10,441 bases of DNA from Actinobacteria bacterium UBA7422. Its GTDB lineage: Bacteria > Actinomycetota > Actinomycetes > S36-B12. The stretch's first letter is position 1. Each line of letters starts with the position of its first letter. Below are positions 1 to 6,766 of this stretch, piece by piece. The stretch lies in contig DKME01000053.1 of NCBI GenBank assembly GCA_002469525.1, forward strand, positions 1 through 10,441. The letters run 5' to 3'. The notes under the pieces are model-generated. The model had not been told where the DNA came from and searched no databases. It saw only the letters and a list, made by a program, of their open reading frames with translations. A program made the position numbers and the translations under genes.

Positions 1-1
1 T

Positions 2-1582
2 GAGGGTGACAACGGTGAACCGGCTGTTGTCGTTCCCTACATTGTGATGGAATTTGTTGACGGTATGACTTTGCGGCAAATAGTCGCAAGTGGGCGTCGA
101 CTTCTGCCCGAACGGGCGCTTGAAATTACGTCGGGGATTCTCTCAGCCTTGGACTACGCGCACCGGCACGGAATTGTGCACCGGGATATAAAACCGGCCA
201 ACGTGATGTTGACTCGCACGGGCGACGTTAAAGTCATGGATTTTGGAATCGCTCGAGCGATTAACGACGTTGCGTCAACTATGACTTCAGCATCAGCTGT
301 TATGGGAACCGCTCAATACCTCTCCCCCGAGCAGGCACGCGGTGAAGTAGTTGATGCCCGCAGTGATCTCTACTCCACCGGTGTTGTTCTTTTCGAATTG
401 CTTACAGGTAAGCCGCCATTCACCGGCGACTCAGCAGTTGCGATCGCTTATCAGCACGTGAGTGAAATGCCGGCTATCCCTTCCACAATTGATCCGGGTG
501 TGTCCCCTGAAATTGACGCGGTTGTGATGCGCGCATTGGCTAAACGCGCCGACGACCGCTACCAAAGTGCAAGTGATTTCCGCGAGGATGTTCAACGGGC
601 AATTGCTGGTGCACCAGTAACCGCTGCTGTTCCAACGGTGGTTTCTGACCAGACGGCCATGATGACACCGCTAGATGCATCGGGTATTAATCCTCAAAGT
701 ACCGCGAATGCTGGGAGCGGAAGACAGGGTCGCAGTAGTGCAGTGTTTTGGGTGCTCTCACTCATCGCGATCACAGCCGCAATTATTGGAGCAGTTTTTA
801 TCGGGCGATTCCTGGTGGGCAGCGACAGTGGCAATGTTGTTACGGTCCCGAGTCTTGACGGGTTGACAATTGAGCAGGCGGCTGAAACCTTGGCGGAGTT
901 CGAGCTTCGAATTGGCGCGCAAACCCCGGAAATTTCCGAACGTCCTGAAGGCACAGTGATTGCCCAGCAACCCGCAGCGGGTGAAGCAATTGAGCAGGGG
1001 CAGGCTGTCAACGTAACAATTTCAACGGGTCGCGAGCAATCAACGGTTCCCCAGCTTGTTGGACTGACTTCCCTTGACGACGTCCGGATAGCTCTCTCTG
1101 ATTTTGGCTTAGTCCTTGGCGCGATTTCTGAAGCCGACTCAAATCAACCTGGTGGTTACGTCCTGGAGCAAGATCCCGGTGAAGGCACACAGGTTGCAGC
1201 TGGGAGTGCTGTGAACATCGTGGTCTCCTCTGGCTTGGTGGAGACCCCCGATGTCACTGGTGCGACCGAAGCGCAGGCGCGTAGTGACCTAGCCCAAGCT
1301 GGTTTTGAGGTGCAGGTGGTTGAACAGGAGTCGTCTATTTCAGCTCCGGGTCAAGTTCTTGCGCAGTCACCTCAGCCAGGTACCCAACTTGCGCGCGGTT
1401 CACTAGTGACAATTACCGTTGCAATTGCAGCTCCCGAGCCAACACCGGAACCAACACCCGAGCCAACTGTTGAACCAACCGTTGAGCCAACACCTGAGCC
1501 AACACCTGTTCCAACACCAACGGATATTCCTATCCCTGATCCCACCGATGTTCCAGTGCCGGCAGTTACCCAAGCACCTTAG
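2..1582 (+). CDS. pknB: PknB-type Ser/Thr protein kinase with PASTA repeats (N-terminus missing)
   Basis: Membrane Ser/Thr kinase that senses peptidoglycan fragments outside and phosphorylates growth and division proteins inside. The frame is open from base 2, so the true start, glycine loop and ATP-binding lysine lie left of the window. Visible are the catalytic HRD (nt 179-187, in HRDIKPAN), DFG (nt 239-247) and the GTAQYLSPEQARG segment, a near copy of the Mycobacterium PknB activation region. One membrane helix follows (about nt 737-814). Then come three PASTA repeats (about nt 845-1030, 1055-1237 and 1244-1423) and a Pro/Glu/Thr tail. Mycobacterial PknB has four PASTA repeats and no such long tail. 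An ungapped comparison suggests that only one of the two classical activation-loop threonines is kept, with serines nearby. The gene converges on pabA and overlaps it by 17 bp, the same relative orientation as in Mycobacterium. Kinase identity is secure; PknB rather than another PASTA kinase rests on sequence and context. Confidence 0.95.
   Translation, partial: EGDNGEPAVVVPYIVMEFVDGMTLRQIVASGRRLLPERALEITSGILSALDYAHRHGIVHRDIKPANVMLTRTGDVKVMDFGIARAINDVASTMTSASAVMGTAQYLSPEQARGEVVDARSDLYSTGVVLFELLTGKPPFTGDSAVAIAYQHVSEMPAIPSTIDPGVSPEIDAVVMRALAKRADDRYQSASDFREDVQRAIAGAPVTAAVPTVVSDQTAMMTPLDASGINPQSTANAGSGRQGRSSAVFWVLSLIAITAAIIGAVFIGRFLVGSDSGNVVTVPSLDGLTIEQAAETLAEFELRIGAQTPEISERPEGTVIAQQPAAGEAIEQGQAVNVTISTGREQSTVPQLVGLTSLDDVRIALSDFGLVLGAISEADSNQPGGYVLEQDPGEGTQVAAGSAVNIVVSSGLVETPDVTGATEAQARSDLAQAGFEVQVVEQESSISAPGQVLAQSPQPGTQLARGSLVTITVAIAAPEPTPEPTPEPTVEPTVEPTPEPTPVPTPTDIPIPDPTDVPVPAVTQAP
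1430..1531 (+). repeat. In-frame Pro/Glu/Thr tandem repeat in the kinase tail
   Basis: Short direct repeats built on the unit (CC)-GAR-CCA-ACN encode runs such as PEPTPEPTPEPTVEPTVEPT at the extracellular end of the PknB protein. The repeat keeps the frame and lies after the last PASTA domain. It would form a stiff, acidic, proline-rich stalk. Repeat number could vary between strains by slippage. Confidence 0.8.
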
Positions 1583-2207
1583 AAGCGATCGTGACAGGGG
1601 CAATACCGGCGAGTTTTTCTCGGGCTTCGGGAAACCCGCAGTCGGCGAGCCAGTTGGCGAGCATTTCATGTCCGCCTTCGGTCAGAACTGATTCTGGGTG
1701 GAACTGCACACCTTCAATGGGAAGAGTTAAATGCTTAAGGCCCATGATCACACCTGTCTCAGAAGTTGCCGTGATGGTCAGTACCTCGGGCACGGTGCTG
1801 GGATCAAGGGCGAGTGAGTGGTAGCGAGTTGCCGTGAAGGGCTCGGGCAGGGTGCTCATGACGCTTGGACCCGTATGTGAAATCTGGGAGGTTTTACCGT
1901 GTAGTAACTCTGGCGCCCGGGAGATAACTCCACCGAATGCTTCTGCGATTACCTGATGGCCCAAACACACACCAAAAATCGGAACTTGGCCCTGTGCTCC
2001 TTGGACTATCTCTAGACATGCACCTGCATCTTGCGGGGTGCCAGGTCCTGGAGAGATCAAGATGCCGTCATAGGAAATTGCTTCTTCAGGGGTTATATCT
2101 TGATTTCGCTTCACGGTGACGTCCGCGCCTAGTTGCGCCAAATATTGCACAATGTTGAACACGAATGAGTCGTAGTTATCAATGACAAGGATTCGCGGCG
2201 TGCCCAC
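1566..2207 (-). CDS. pabA: Glutamine amidotransferase, component II of anthranilate/aminodeoxychorismate synthase
   Basis: Class I glutamine amidotransferase of 213 aa, the usual family length. It releases ammonia from glutamine for a partner synthase (TrpE or PabB) that aminates chorismate, feeding tryptophan or folate synthesis. The protein opens with RILVIDNYDSFVFNIVQYL and carries the oxyanion-strand motif SPGPGTP. The nucleophile elbow GVCLGHQ holds the catalytic Cys, and FHPESVLT supplies the His and Glu of the triad. The start is GTG at 2207. No Shine-Dalgarno sequence is visible, so a leaderless or very short leader is possible. The gene is divergent from crgA and its 3' end overlaps that of pknB by 17 bp. 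The same gene in Mycobacterium is labelled trpG; the sequence alone does not separate pabA from trpG, and many such enzymes serve both pathways. Confidence 0.92.
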   Translation of the reverse strand: MGTPRILVIDNYDSFVFNIVQYLAQLGADVTVKRNQDITPEEAISYDGILISPGPGTPQDAGACLEIVQGAQGQVPIFGVCLGHQVIAEAFGGVISRAPELLHGKTSQISHTGPSVMSTLPEPFTATRYHSLALDPSTVPEVLTITATSETGVIMGLKHLTLPIEGVQFHPESVLTEGGHEMLANWLADCGFPEAREKLAGIAPVTIASKVLG

Positions 2208-2288
2208 GTGGTGGAGTATGGCAGGCTATGGTGACCTCATGCGAACAGAGTTCCCTACGACGTTCGCGAACTGATCAAGGGAGATCCC
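2208..2288. promoter_or_regulatory. Divergent pabA/crgA control region with GAAC/GTTC half-sites
   Basis: This 81-bp gap must hold both promoters. It contains a perfect 10-bp palindrome, GTTCGCGAAC (2262-2271), and a GAAC-AGA-GTTC inverted pair (2243-2253), giving four GAAC/GTTC half-sites in 29 bp. The arms GCGAAC (2241-2246) and GTTCGC (2262-2267) also pair. The arrangement resembles an operator, but no regulator can be named. The crgA Shine-Dalgarno AGGGAG sits at 2278-2283. Confidence 0.4.
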
Positions 2289-2564
2289 GTGCCAGAGTCC
2301 AAGCGTCGGAAGAAAAACGTCTACACACCCGAGCAAAAAATGGGTGATCGTAAAGTTGCCCGAATTGGGTCCCCTTCTTGGCTGGCACCGGCAATGGTTT
2401 CTTCCTTCATAATCGGTCTGGCATACCTGGTTGTCTTCTATATTGCCGGACCCGACGTCCCCTTCATGAACACAATTGGTGGGGACCTCAACGCCCTGGT
2501 CAACGTCGGGATTGGCTTCGCATTCATTATGGTCGGTTTTGGTTTGGCAACCCGCTGGAAATAG
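2289..2564 (+). CDS. crgA: Cell division protein CrgA
   Basis: Small actinobacterial membrane protein (91 aa; the Mycobacterium protein is about the same size). It sits at the division septum, binds FtsZ and other divisome proteins, and helps coordinate septation with peptidoglycan synthesis. The N-terminus is cytoplasmic and very basic (KRRKK near residue 6). Two hydrophobic helices follow: about residues 31-53 (starting WLAPAM) and about 67-87 (NVGIGFAFIMVGFGLA), ending in the typical TRWK. The GTG start at 2289 is supported by AGGGAG at 2278-2283, five bases upstream. It is divergent from pabA and near pknB, whose Mycobacterium homologue phosphorylates division proteins in the same chromosomal neighbourhood. 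Family assignment is firm. Confidence 0.95.
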   Translation: MPESKRRKKNVYTPEQKMGDRKVARIGSPSWLAPAMVSSFIIGLAYLVVFYIAGPDVPFMNTIGGDLNALVNVGIGFAFIMVGFGLATRWK

Positions 2565-2603
2565 CTTCACGACGTGTGCAACAAACACCTCCATATTCAC
2601 ATC

Positions 2604-2620
2604 TGTTGCCATAAGCAACA
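2604..2620. repeat. Inverted repeat after crgA
   Basis: TGTTGC and GCAACA form perfect 6-bp arms around a 5-base loop (CATAA), 40 bp after the crgA stop. No T-run follows, so an intrinsic terminator is not well supported. Part of it lies in a 10-bp direct repeat, GCAACAAACA, at 2578-2587 and 2615-2624. Confidence 0.4.
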
Positions 2621-2666
2621 AACAACTGTGGAAAAAGTGTGGGGGAAACGCAACTTATACACAGCC

Positions 2667-2684
2667 TGTCCCCATCTGGGGACA
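2667..2684. repeat. Inverted repeat upstream of the aminotransferase
   Basis: TGTCCCC-ATCT-GGGGACA has perfect 7-bp arms. It could be an operator, a weak hairpin ending crgA transcripts (no T-run follows), or two degenerate DnaA-like half-sites facing each other, since the right arm extends to TGGGGACAA. Confidence 0.45.
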
Positions 2685-2776
2685 AACTACAGGCGTGTGA
2701 TTCACAACCCGGTTGATCCGGTGTGCCCCGCTCACTCGGGGTGGTAAGTGACTCTGGTCCCATGCGTAACTCCTGA

Positions 2777-2813
2777 TTGTTTCTCTCAGGCGAATCGCAC
2801 TACGCTGTCGGGT
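2777..2813 (+). promoter_or_regulatory. Candidate leaderless promoter for the aminotransferase–ligase unit
   Basis: TTGTTT (2777-2782), an 18-bp spacer and TACGCT (2801-2806) are followed by seven bases and the ATG at 2814. This places transcription start at or next to the start codon, a common actinobacterial leaderless layout. It agrees with the absence of a Shine-Dalgarno sequence before that ATG. Prediction only; the -35 match is weak. Confidence 0.4.
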
Positions 2814-4115
2814 ATGGCAGGTAACCGGCTGGACCCTTGGGTTGATAGTTATGCCGAGCGAGCGCAGGGTTTAACCGCCTCGGCCATCCGTGCTCTCTTT
2901 GCTGTTGCCTCTCGTCCTGAAGTGGTTTCGCTTGCAGGGGGAATGCCGTACGTCTCGGCCCTTGACTCAGACCGTTTCGCACAGATCGCAGCCAAAGTTG
3001 TTCGCGACCAGGGAACGGTTGCTTTGCAATACGGCTCAGGTCAGGGTGACCCGACCTTGCGTGAACAAATTTTAGAAATCTCTGGACTTGTTGGTGTTCG
3101 CTCCCACCCCGACGACGTTGTCGTCACTGCCGGTTCACAGATGGGTCTGGACCTAGTAACGAAAGTTTTCTGCGATCCCGGTGACACGGTCCTAGTCGAG
3201 TCACCTTCCTACGTTGGTGCTCTGGGCGTGTTCCGCAGTTATCAATGCAATGTTGTTCACGTTGCTATGGACCACGAAGGATTGGATCCACAGGCATTGC
3301 GTGAGGCACTGGGGCAGGCCAAGTCCAGTGGTTCTCGCGTTAAGTTCATTTACACAATCCCTTCCTTTCACAATCCTGCCGGATTAACCCAGGGACTCCA
3401 ACGCCGTAAAGAAATCCTTGCAATTGCTCAGGAATTTAATGTTCCAATTCTTGAAGATGACCCGTACGGCTTACTCGGATTTGAGGGTGAACCACCAAAG
3501 GCGATTCGTTCACTTGATGACCAAGGTGTGATTTATCTTGGCTCTTTCTCTAAGATTATTGCCTCGGGTCTACGGGTTGGGTGGGTTATTGCACCCCATG
3601 GTGTTCGAGAAAAATTGGTGTTGGCCGCTGAGGCAGCGACACTATGCCCGAGTAACTTTTCACAATTGACCGTGTCTCGTTACTTGTCCGAAGAAAATTG
3701 GCAACAGCAAATCAAGGTTTTCCAAGAGTTGTACCGGGAACGCCGTGATGCCCTACTGCAAGCAATGCAGGCGTATATGCCAACAGGAACAACCTGGACC
3801 GTTCCTCAGGGCGGTTTTTACTCGTGGGTAACGCTGCCTGCGCCACTTAATGCCACAAATATGTTGCCGCGCGCCATAAGTTCGCTTGTTGCTTACGTTC
3901 CCGGTACAGGTTTCTACGCCGACGGGCAAGGTTCAACCAATCTGCGCTTGTCCTACTGCTATCCACAGCCAGATCGAATCGCCGAAGGAGTGCGTCGACT
4001 AGCCGGGGTCATTGATGCCGAACTCGACTTGATCAACACTTTTGGTGCCGCTCAAACAGATCAGACTGCTACTCCCCCCGTGAGAAGCATTAATCCACTC
4101 TCGAATCTTAATTGA
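2814..4115 (+). CDS. PLP-dependent aminotransferase, class I/II (fold type I)
   Basis: Aminotransferase of 433 aa related to the 2-aminoadipate/aromatic aminotransferase and MocR-like catalytic group (COG1167-type), but without the N-terminal DNA-binding domain of MocR regulators. The start MAGNRLDPWVDSYAERAQGL resembles typical N-termini of this family; an upstream in-frame start at 2748 would add 22 poorly conserved residues. Conserved features are SLAGGMP near the substrate entry, LQYGSGQGDPTLREQI, TAGSQMGLDL, the NPAG loop (about residues 187-190) and EDDPYG with the PLP-nitrogen Asp (about 215-216). GSFSK carries the Schiff-base Lys (about 247), and NLRLSYCYP carries the substrate-carboxylate Arg. 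All catalytic residues look intact, so it is probably active, but the amino acid substrate cannot be read from the sequence. Its stop lies 7 bp before the ligase gene, so they are very likely co-transcribed. Confidence 0.9.
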   Translation: MAGNRLDPWVDSYAERAQGLTASAIRALFAVASRPEVVSLAGGMPYVSALDSDRFAQIAAKVVRDQGTVALQYGSGQGDPTLREQILEISGLVGVRSHPDDVVVTAGSQMGLDLVTKVFCDPGDTVLVESPSYVGALGVFRSYQCNVVHVAMDHEGLDPQALREALGQAKSSGSRVKFIYTIPSFHNPAGLTQGLQRRKEILAIAQEFNVPILEDDPYGLLGFEGEPPKAIRSLDDQGVIYLGSFSKIIASGLRVGWVIAPHGVREKLVLAAEAATLCPSNFSQLTVSRYLSEENWQQQIKVFQELYRERRDALLQAMQAYMPTGTTWTVPQGGFYSWVTLPAPLNATNMLPRAISSLVAYVPGTGFYADGQGSTNLRLSYCYPQPDRIAEGVRRLAGVIDAELDLINTFGAAQTDQTATPPVRSINPLSNLN

Positions 4116-4122
4116 GGAACAC

Positions 4123-5055
4123 ATGCGGGTAGCGATTCTTTCCGGGGGCCTCAACGCCGAACGTGACGTTTCATTGCGATCGGGTCGGCGGGTTTCCCAG
4201 GCATTACGTGCATCGATGTCCGACGCTGAGTTGATTGAAGTTGATCTGGATGCAGAGTTCCTCGACTCACTCAACTCCGATTCATATGACGTCGTGGTCC
4301 CACTTATTCACGGGGTTATCGGGGAAGACGCAACCTTGCGTTCCATGTTGGAACTAAAGGGGATTCCTTTCATCGGTAGCGGTGCCGCAAGTGCAGCTCG
4401 CGCATTCGACAAAGGGATTGCTGCAGGGCTTGTTCCACCTGGCAGTGCTCCGCCTTTCGTTGCCTTCCCACAATCCTTCTTCCGTGAAATGGGCGCACCG
4501 CGAATATTGACCAGTGTGATTTCCGGGATTGGATTGCCATTGGTTGTAAAGCCAATTAGTGGGGGTTCCGCACTGGGTGTTCGGCTATGCACGGGCGCTG
4601 ACCAAGTTGCTCCAGCTTTAGTTGACGCCTTCGGTTACGGGGATCGGGTAATGCTGCAGCAAGCTGTTTTCGGTACTGAATTAGCCGTAACCGTTATTGA
4701 CCTTGACGGTATTGCTACGGCATTGCCGCCGGTTGAAATTGTTCCGGTTGGTGGAATTTACGACTTCCATGCACGATACACGGCTGGTGCTACCGAGTTC
4801 TTCACACCGGCTCGACTTGATCCGGACACCTTGAATCGGGTGTGTTCATATGCCGTGAGCGTGCATGAAGTACTCGGGCTCCGAGCGATCTCACGGGTTG
4901 ATGTGATCGTTGATTCACAGGGTGAAATTTGGTTCCTCGAAGTCAATGTCGCACCAGGCATGACCGAAACTTCGTTGGTACCTCAGGCGATTGAGGCAGC
5001 CGGGCTGCAGGTCGGTCAGGTCTTCAGTGACCTGATTTATCAAGCAGTTCGGTAA
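4123..5055 (+). CDS. D-alanine–D-alanine ligase-like ATP-grasp enzyme
   Basis: ATP-grasp ligase of 310 aa, about the length of E. coli DdlB. Family Ddl enzymes join two D-alanines with ATP to make the dipeptide of peptidoglycan. Visible motifs are LSGGLNAERDVSLRSG (catalytic Glu), HGVIGEDATLRSMLELKGIPFIGSG, the ATP-binding VVKPISGGSALGV, GGIYDFHARY with the omega-loop Tyr, and EVNVAPGMTETSLVPQA (metal and substrate site, including the SL pair). One oddity is that the usual EGSS of the ATP loop reads GGSA here: the Ser aligned to the E. coli triad serine remains, but the preceding Glu is lost. The second Gly of GEDGT is also Ala. It could be the main Ddl or a paralogue joining other amino acids. 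The start has AGGA about five bases upstream, overlapping the end of the aminotransferase gene. The last 32 bp overlap parB on the other strand. Confidence 0.85.
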   Translation: MRVAILSGGLNAERDVSLRSGRRVSQALRASMSDAELIEVDLDAEFLDSLNSDSYDVVVPLIHGVIGEDATLRSMLELKGIPFIGSGAASAARAFDKGIAAGLVPPGSAPPFVAFPQSFFREMGAPRILTSVISGIGLPLVVKPISGGSALGVRLCTGADQVAPALVDAFGYGDRVMLQQAVFGTELAVTVIDLDGIATALPPVEIVPVGGIYDFHARYTAGATEFFTPARLDPDTLNRVCSYAVSVHEVLGLRAISRVDVIVDSQGEIWFLEVNVAPGMTETSLVPQAIEAAGLQVGQVFSDLIYQAVR

Positions 5056-5944
5056 TTCGTCGGGCATCGGATAGGTCAGCGCATTCAATCACAATTTTTC
5101 CTTGTGAGTTTTTCTTGGCGAATCCTTCAAGTTTCACACGGGTGTCAGTAGCGTCACCCATTCGTTCAGTGAGAACTCGAATTGCTTCTTCCAAATCTTC
5201 GGATCGGCCTTTCTTTTTTCCAGACTTACCAGAAGATTTTTTCGACGGTGCTGTAACGGCAATGATTTCCTCAACACTTCGAACACTTAAACCTTCTTTG
5301 ATAATCCGGTTTGCCATGTGTTCCATCTCTTCTGGGGAACCTAAAGCAAGTAGTGCTCGTGCATGTCCGGCACTGATCACACCTGCCGCAACTTTCTGCT
5401 GAACAGGTGTTGGAAGCTTGAGAAGCCGGATCGTGTTTGTGACCTGAGGTCGTGAACGACCAATTCTTTGTGCTAATTCGTCTTGGGTGCAATCAAAATC
5501 TGACAGCATCTGTGAATATGCGGCTGCTTCTTCGAGGGCGTTTAAATTCGACCTGTGCAGATTTTCCAGTAATGCATCGCGCAACATATTTGAGTCTTCG
5601 GTGTTGCGAATAATGGCAGGGATCGCGGTCACACCGGCCAACTTGCTGGCGCGAAGACGACGTTCACCCGCGATTAGTTCATAGGACCCCGACCCAGACT
5701 TTCGGACCACGATTGGTTGCAATAGCCCAATTGTCTTGATCGAGAAGACAAGTTCGGCTAGAGCTTCTTCATCGAACACGCTCCTTGGCTGGGCGGGATT
5801 GGGCAAAACTGAGTCAACGGGTAGTTCAAGATAGGTCACCGGGGTCTCAAGTGGAGATGGCGTGATGGATGTTTTAAGTTTCGTGGGTTCCGTGGGAATA
5901 AGCGCCCCGAGTCCTTTACCCAATCCGCGGGCCTGTGCTGCCAT
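5024..5944 (-). CDS. parB: Chromosome partitioning protein ParB
   Basis: Centromere-binding CTP switch protein of 306 aa. It loads at parS, spreads along DNA, recruits SMC and stimulates ParA ATPase to segregate origins. The N-terminal RGLGKGLGALIP (residues 6-17) is the ParA-interaction peptide. The CTP-binding domain shows QPRSVFDEE, LLQPIVVR, GERRLRA (93-99) and ENLHRSNLNALEEA (127-140). A helix-turn-helix follows at about 152-176 (ELAQRIGRSRPQVTNTIRLL). A Lys/Ser-rich linker (235-247) leads to the C-terminal dimer domain. The ATG at 5944 is preceded by a weak AAGAG five bases upstream. It follows parA by 33 bp in the same direction. Its 3' end overlaps the Ddl-like gene for 32 bp, so both C-termini are encoded by the same DNA. 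Confidence 0.97.
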   Translation of the reverse strand: MAAQARGLGKGLGALIPTEPTKLKTSITPSPLETPVTYLELPVDSVLPNPAQPRSVFDEEALAELVFSIKTIGLLQPIVVRKSGSGSYELIAGERRLRASKLAGVTAIPAIIRNTEDSNMLRDALLENLHRSNLNALEEAAAYSQMLSDFDCTQDELAQRIGRSRPQVTNTIRLLKLPTPVQQKVAAGVISAGHARALLALGSPEEMEHMANRIIKEGLSVRSVEEIIAVTAPSKKSSGKSGKKKGRSEDLEEAIRVLTERMGDATDTRVKLEGFAKKNSQGKIVIECADLSDARRITELLDKSGH

Positions 5945-5957
5945 AATAACTCTTTTC

Positions 5958-5977
5958 TGTGAATAAGTTGTGGATAA
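5958..5977 (-). promoter_or_regulatory. Two tandem DnaA boxes between parA and parB
   Basis: On the minus strand this is TTATCCACA (5977-5969), a perfect consensus DnaA box, then TTATTCACA (5966-5958), matching TTATNCACA. Start to start they are 11 bp apart, about one helical turn, so both face the same side of the helix. They fill most of the parA–parB gap, beginning immediately after the parA stop codon. Confidence 0.65.
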
Positions 5978-6766
5978 CTAGTTGTGGGGTTGGATTATGT
6001 CAAGTTGAGCGGCTGCTTCCCGATACGAGATAGCGCCAGATGAGTTCGGGTCATAGGTCAGCACCGTTTGGCCATAGGAGGGGGCCTCGGAGACCCTGAC
6101 ATTGCGCGGAATGATTGTGTTCAGCACACGCGCTCCAAAGTGGGATCTCACTTCGTCTGCAACTTGGCTGGCTAGGCGGGTACGACCGTCATACATGGTC
6201 AAAATAATCGCGGTCACTTCGAGTTCTGGATTGAGGTGTTCTTTGATCATGTCCACGGTTTTTAGGAGTTGGGACAAACCTTCCAAGGCGTAGTACTCAC
6301 ATTGGATCGGTAGTAGGACTTCACGGGCAGCAACAAGTCCATTGAGTGTTAGCAGGCCCAAACTTGGTGGGCAGTCAAGGAAAATGTAGTCAAAGTTATG
6401 GCTCTGCTGAAGTTTTTCAATTTCCTCTCGCAACCGGTGTTCACGGTGAGGGGTTGACACAAGCTCAACTTCAGCTCCGGCCAAATCAATCGTGGCCGCA
6501 ACTCCGTAGAGATTCGTAATGTCTGAGCAAGGACTAATCACCTGGGCAAGTAAAGTCTCTCCCATCAGGACTTCATAGATCCCGGGCGTTCCCTCAGTGT
6601 GTTCAATTCCCAAAGCCGTTGTTGCATTGCCTTGAGGGTCCATATCAATGACAAGCACCTTTTTTCCCACCTGTGCCATCGCGGCCGCAATGTTGACCGT
6701 CGTGGTGGTTTTACCCACACCACCTTTTTGATTTGCAATGGTAATGATTCGGGTCACGTGGGCCAC
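5978..6766 (-). CDS. parA: Chromosome partitioning ATPase ParA (Soj family)
   Basis: ParA/MinD-type ATPase of 262 aa that binds nucleoid DNA as an ATP dimer and moves ParB-parS complexes apart. The deviant Walker A is KGGVGKTT (residues 14-21, with the signature Lys 14). The A' motif is DMDPQGN (41-47) and Walker B is IFLDCPP (Asp 131). The C-terminal RNVRVSEAPSYGQTV is the conserved Soj segment with basic DNA-binding residues. The start is uncertain: GTG at 6766 or GTG at 6757. The second has a possible AGGGTGG five bases upstream. The protein lacks the long N-terminal extension seen in several actinobacterial ParA proteins. It sits 33 bp ahead of parB, forming an operon, with a parS-like site in its leader. 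Confidence 0.96.
   Translation of the reverse strand: MAHVTRIITIANQKGGVGKTTTTVNIAAAMAQVGKKVLVIDMDPQGNATTALGIEHTEGTPGIYEVLMGETLLAQVISPCSDITNLYGVAATIDLAGAEVELVSTPHREHRLREEIEKLQQSHNFDYIFLDCPPSLGLLTLNGLVAAREVLLPIQCEYYALEGLSQLLKTVDMIKEHLNPELEVTAIILTMYDGRTRLASQVADEVRSHFGARVLNTIIPRNVRVSEAPSYGQTVLTYDPNSSGAISYREAAAQLDIIQPHN

Larger units (their letters stand above)
2593..2706. other. Cluster of DnaA-box-like nonamers between crgA and the aminotransferase
   Basis: Five nonamers resemble the DnaA box TTATNCACA or its actinobacterial form TTGTCCACA. They are ATATTCACA (2593-2601, one mismatch), TTTTCCACA on the minus strand (2628-2636), TTATACACA (2655-2663, full match to TTATNCACA), TTGTCCCCA on the minus strand (2677-2685, one mismatch) and TGATTCACA (2698-2706, one mismatch). 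They alternate in orientation and fall within 114 bp of non-coding DNA. Function is unknown: DnaA titration, regulation of the flanking genes, or chance. Confidence 0.4.

Noticed and set aside
2243..2253. LexA (SOS) box upstream of crgA
   Set aside because: The half-sites are spaced by three bases instead of four and the right half lacks the final G.
2226..2621. 131-codon open frame antisense to crgA
   Set aside because: Covers the whole crgA gene on the opposite strand; its Cys/Asn-rich sequence has no domain.
2748..2813. Upstream in-frame start adding 22 residues to the aminotransferase
   Set aside because: The added residues do not look like a family N-terminus, and the ATG at 2814 has a promoter-like hexamer at leaderless spacing.
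3957..3965. CTATCCACA, a one-mismatch DnaA box inside the aminotransferase gene
   Set aside because: A single near match within coding sequence, expected by chance.
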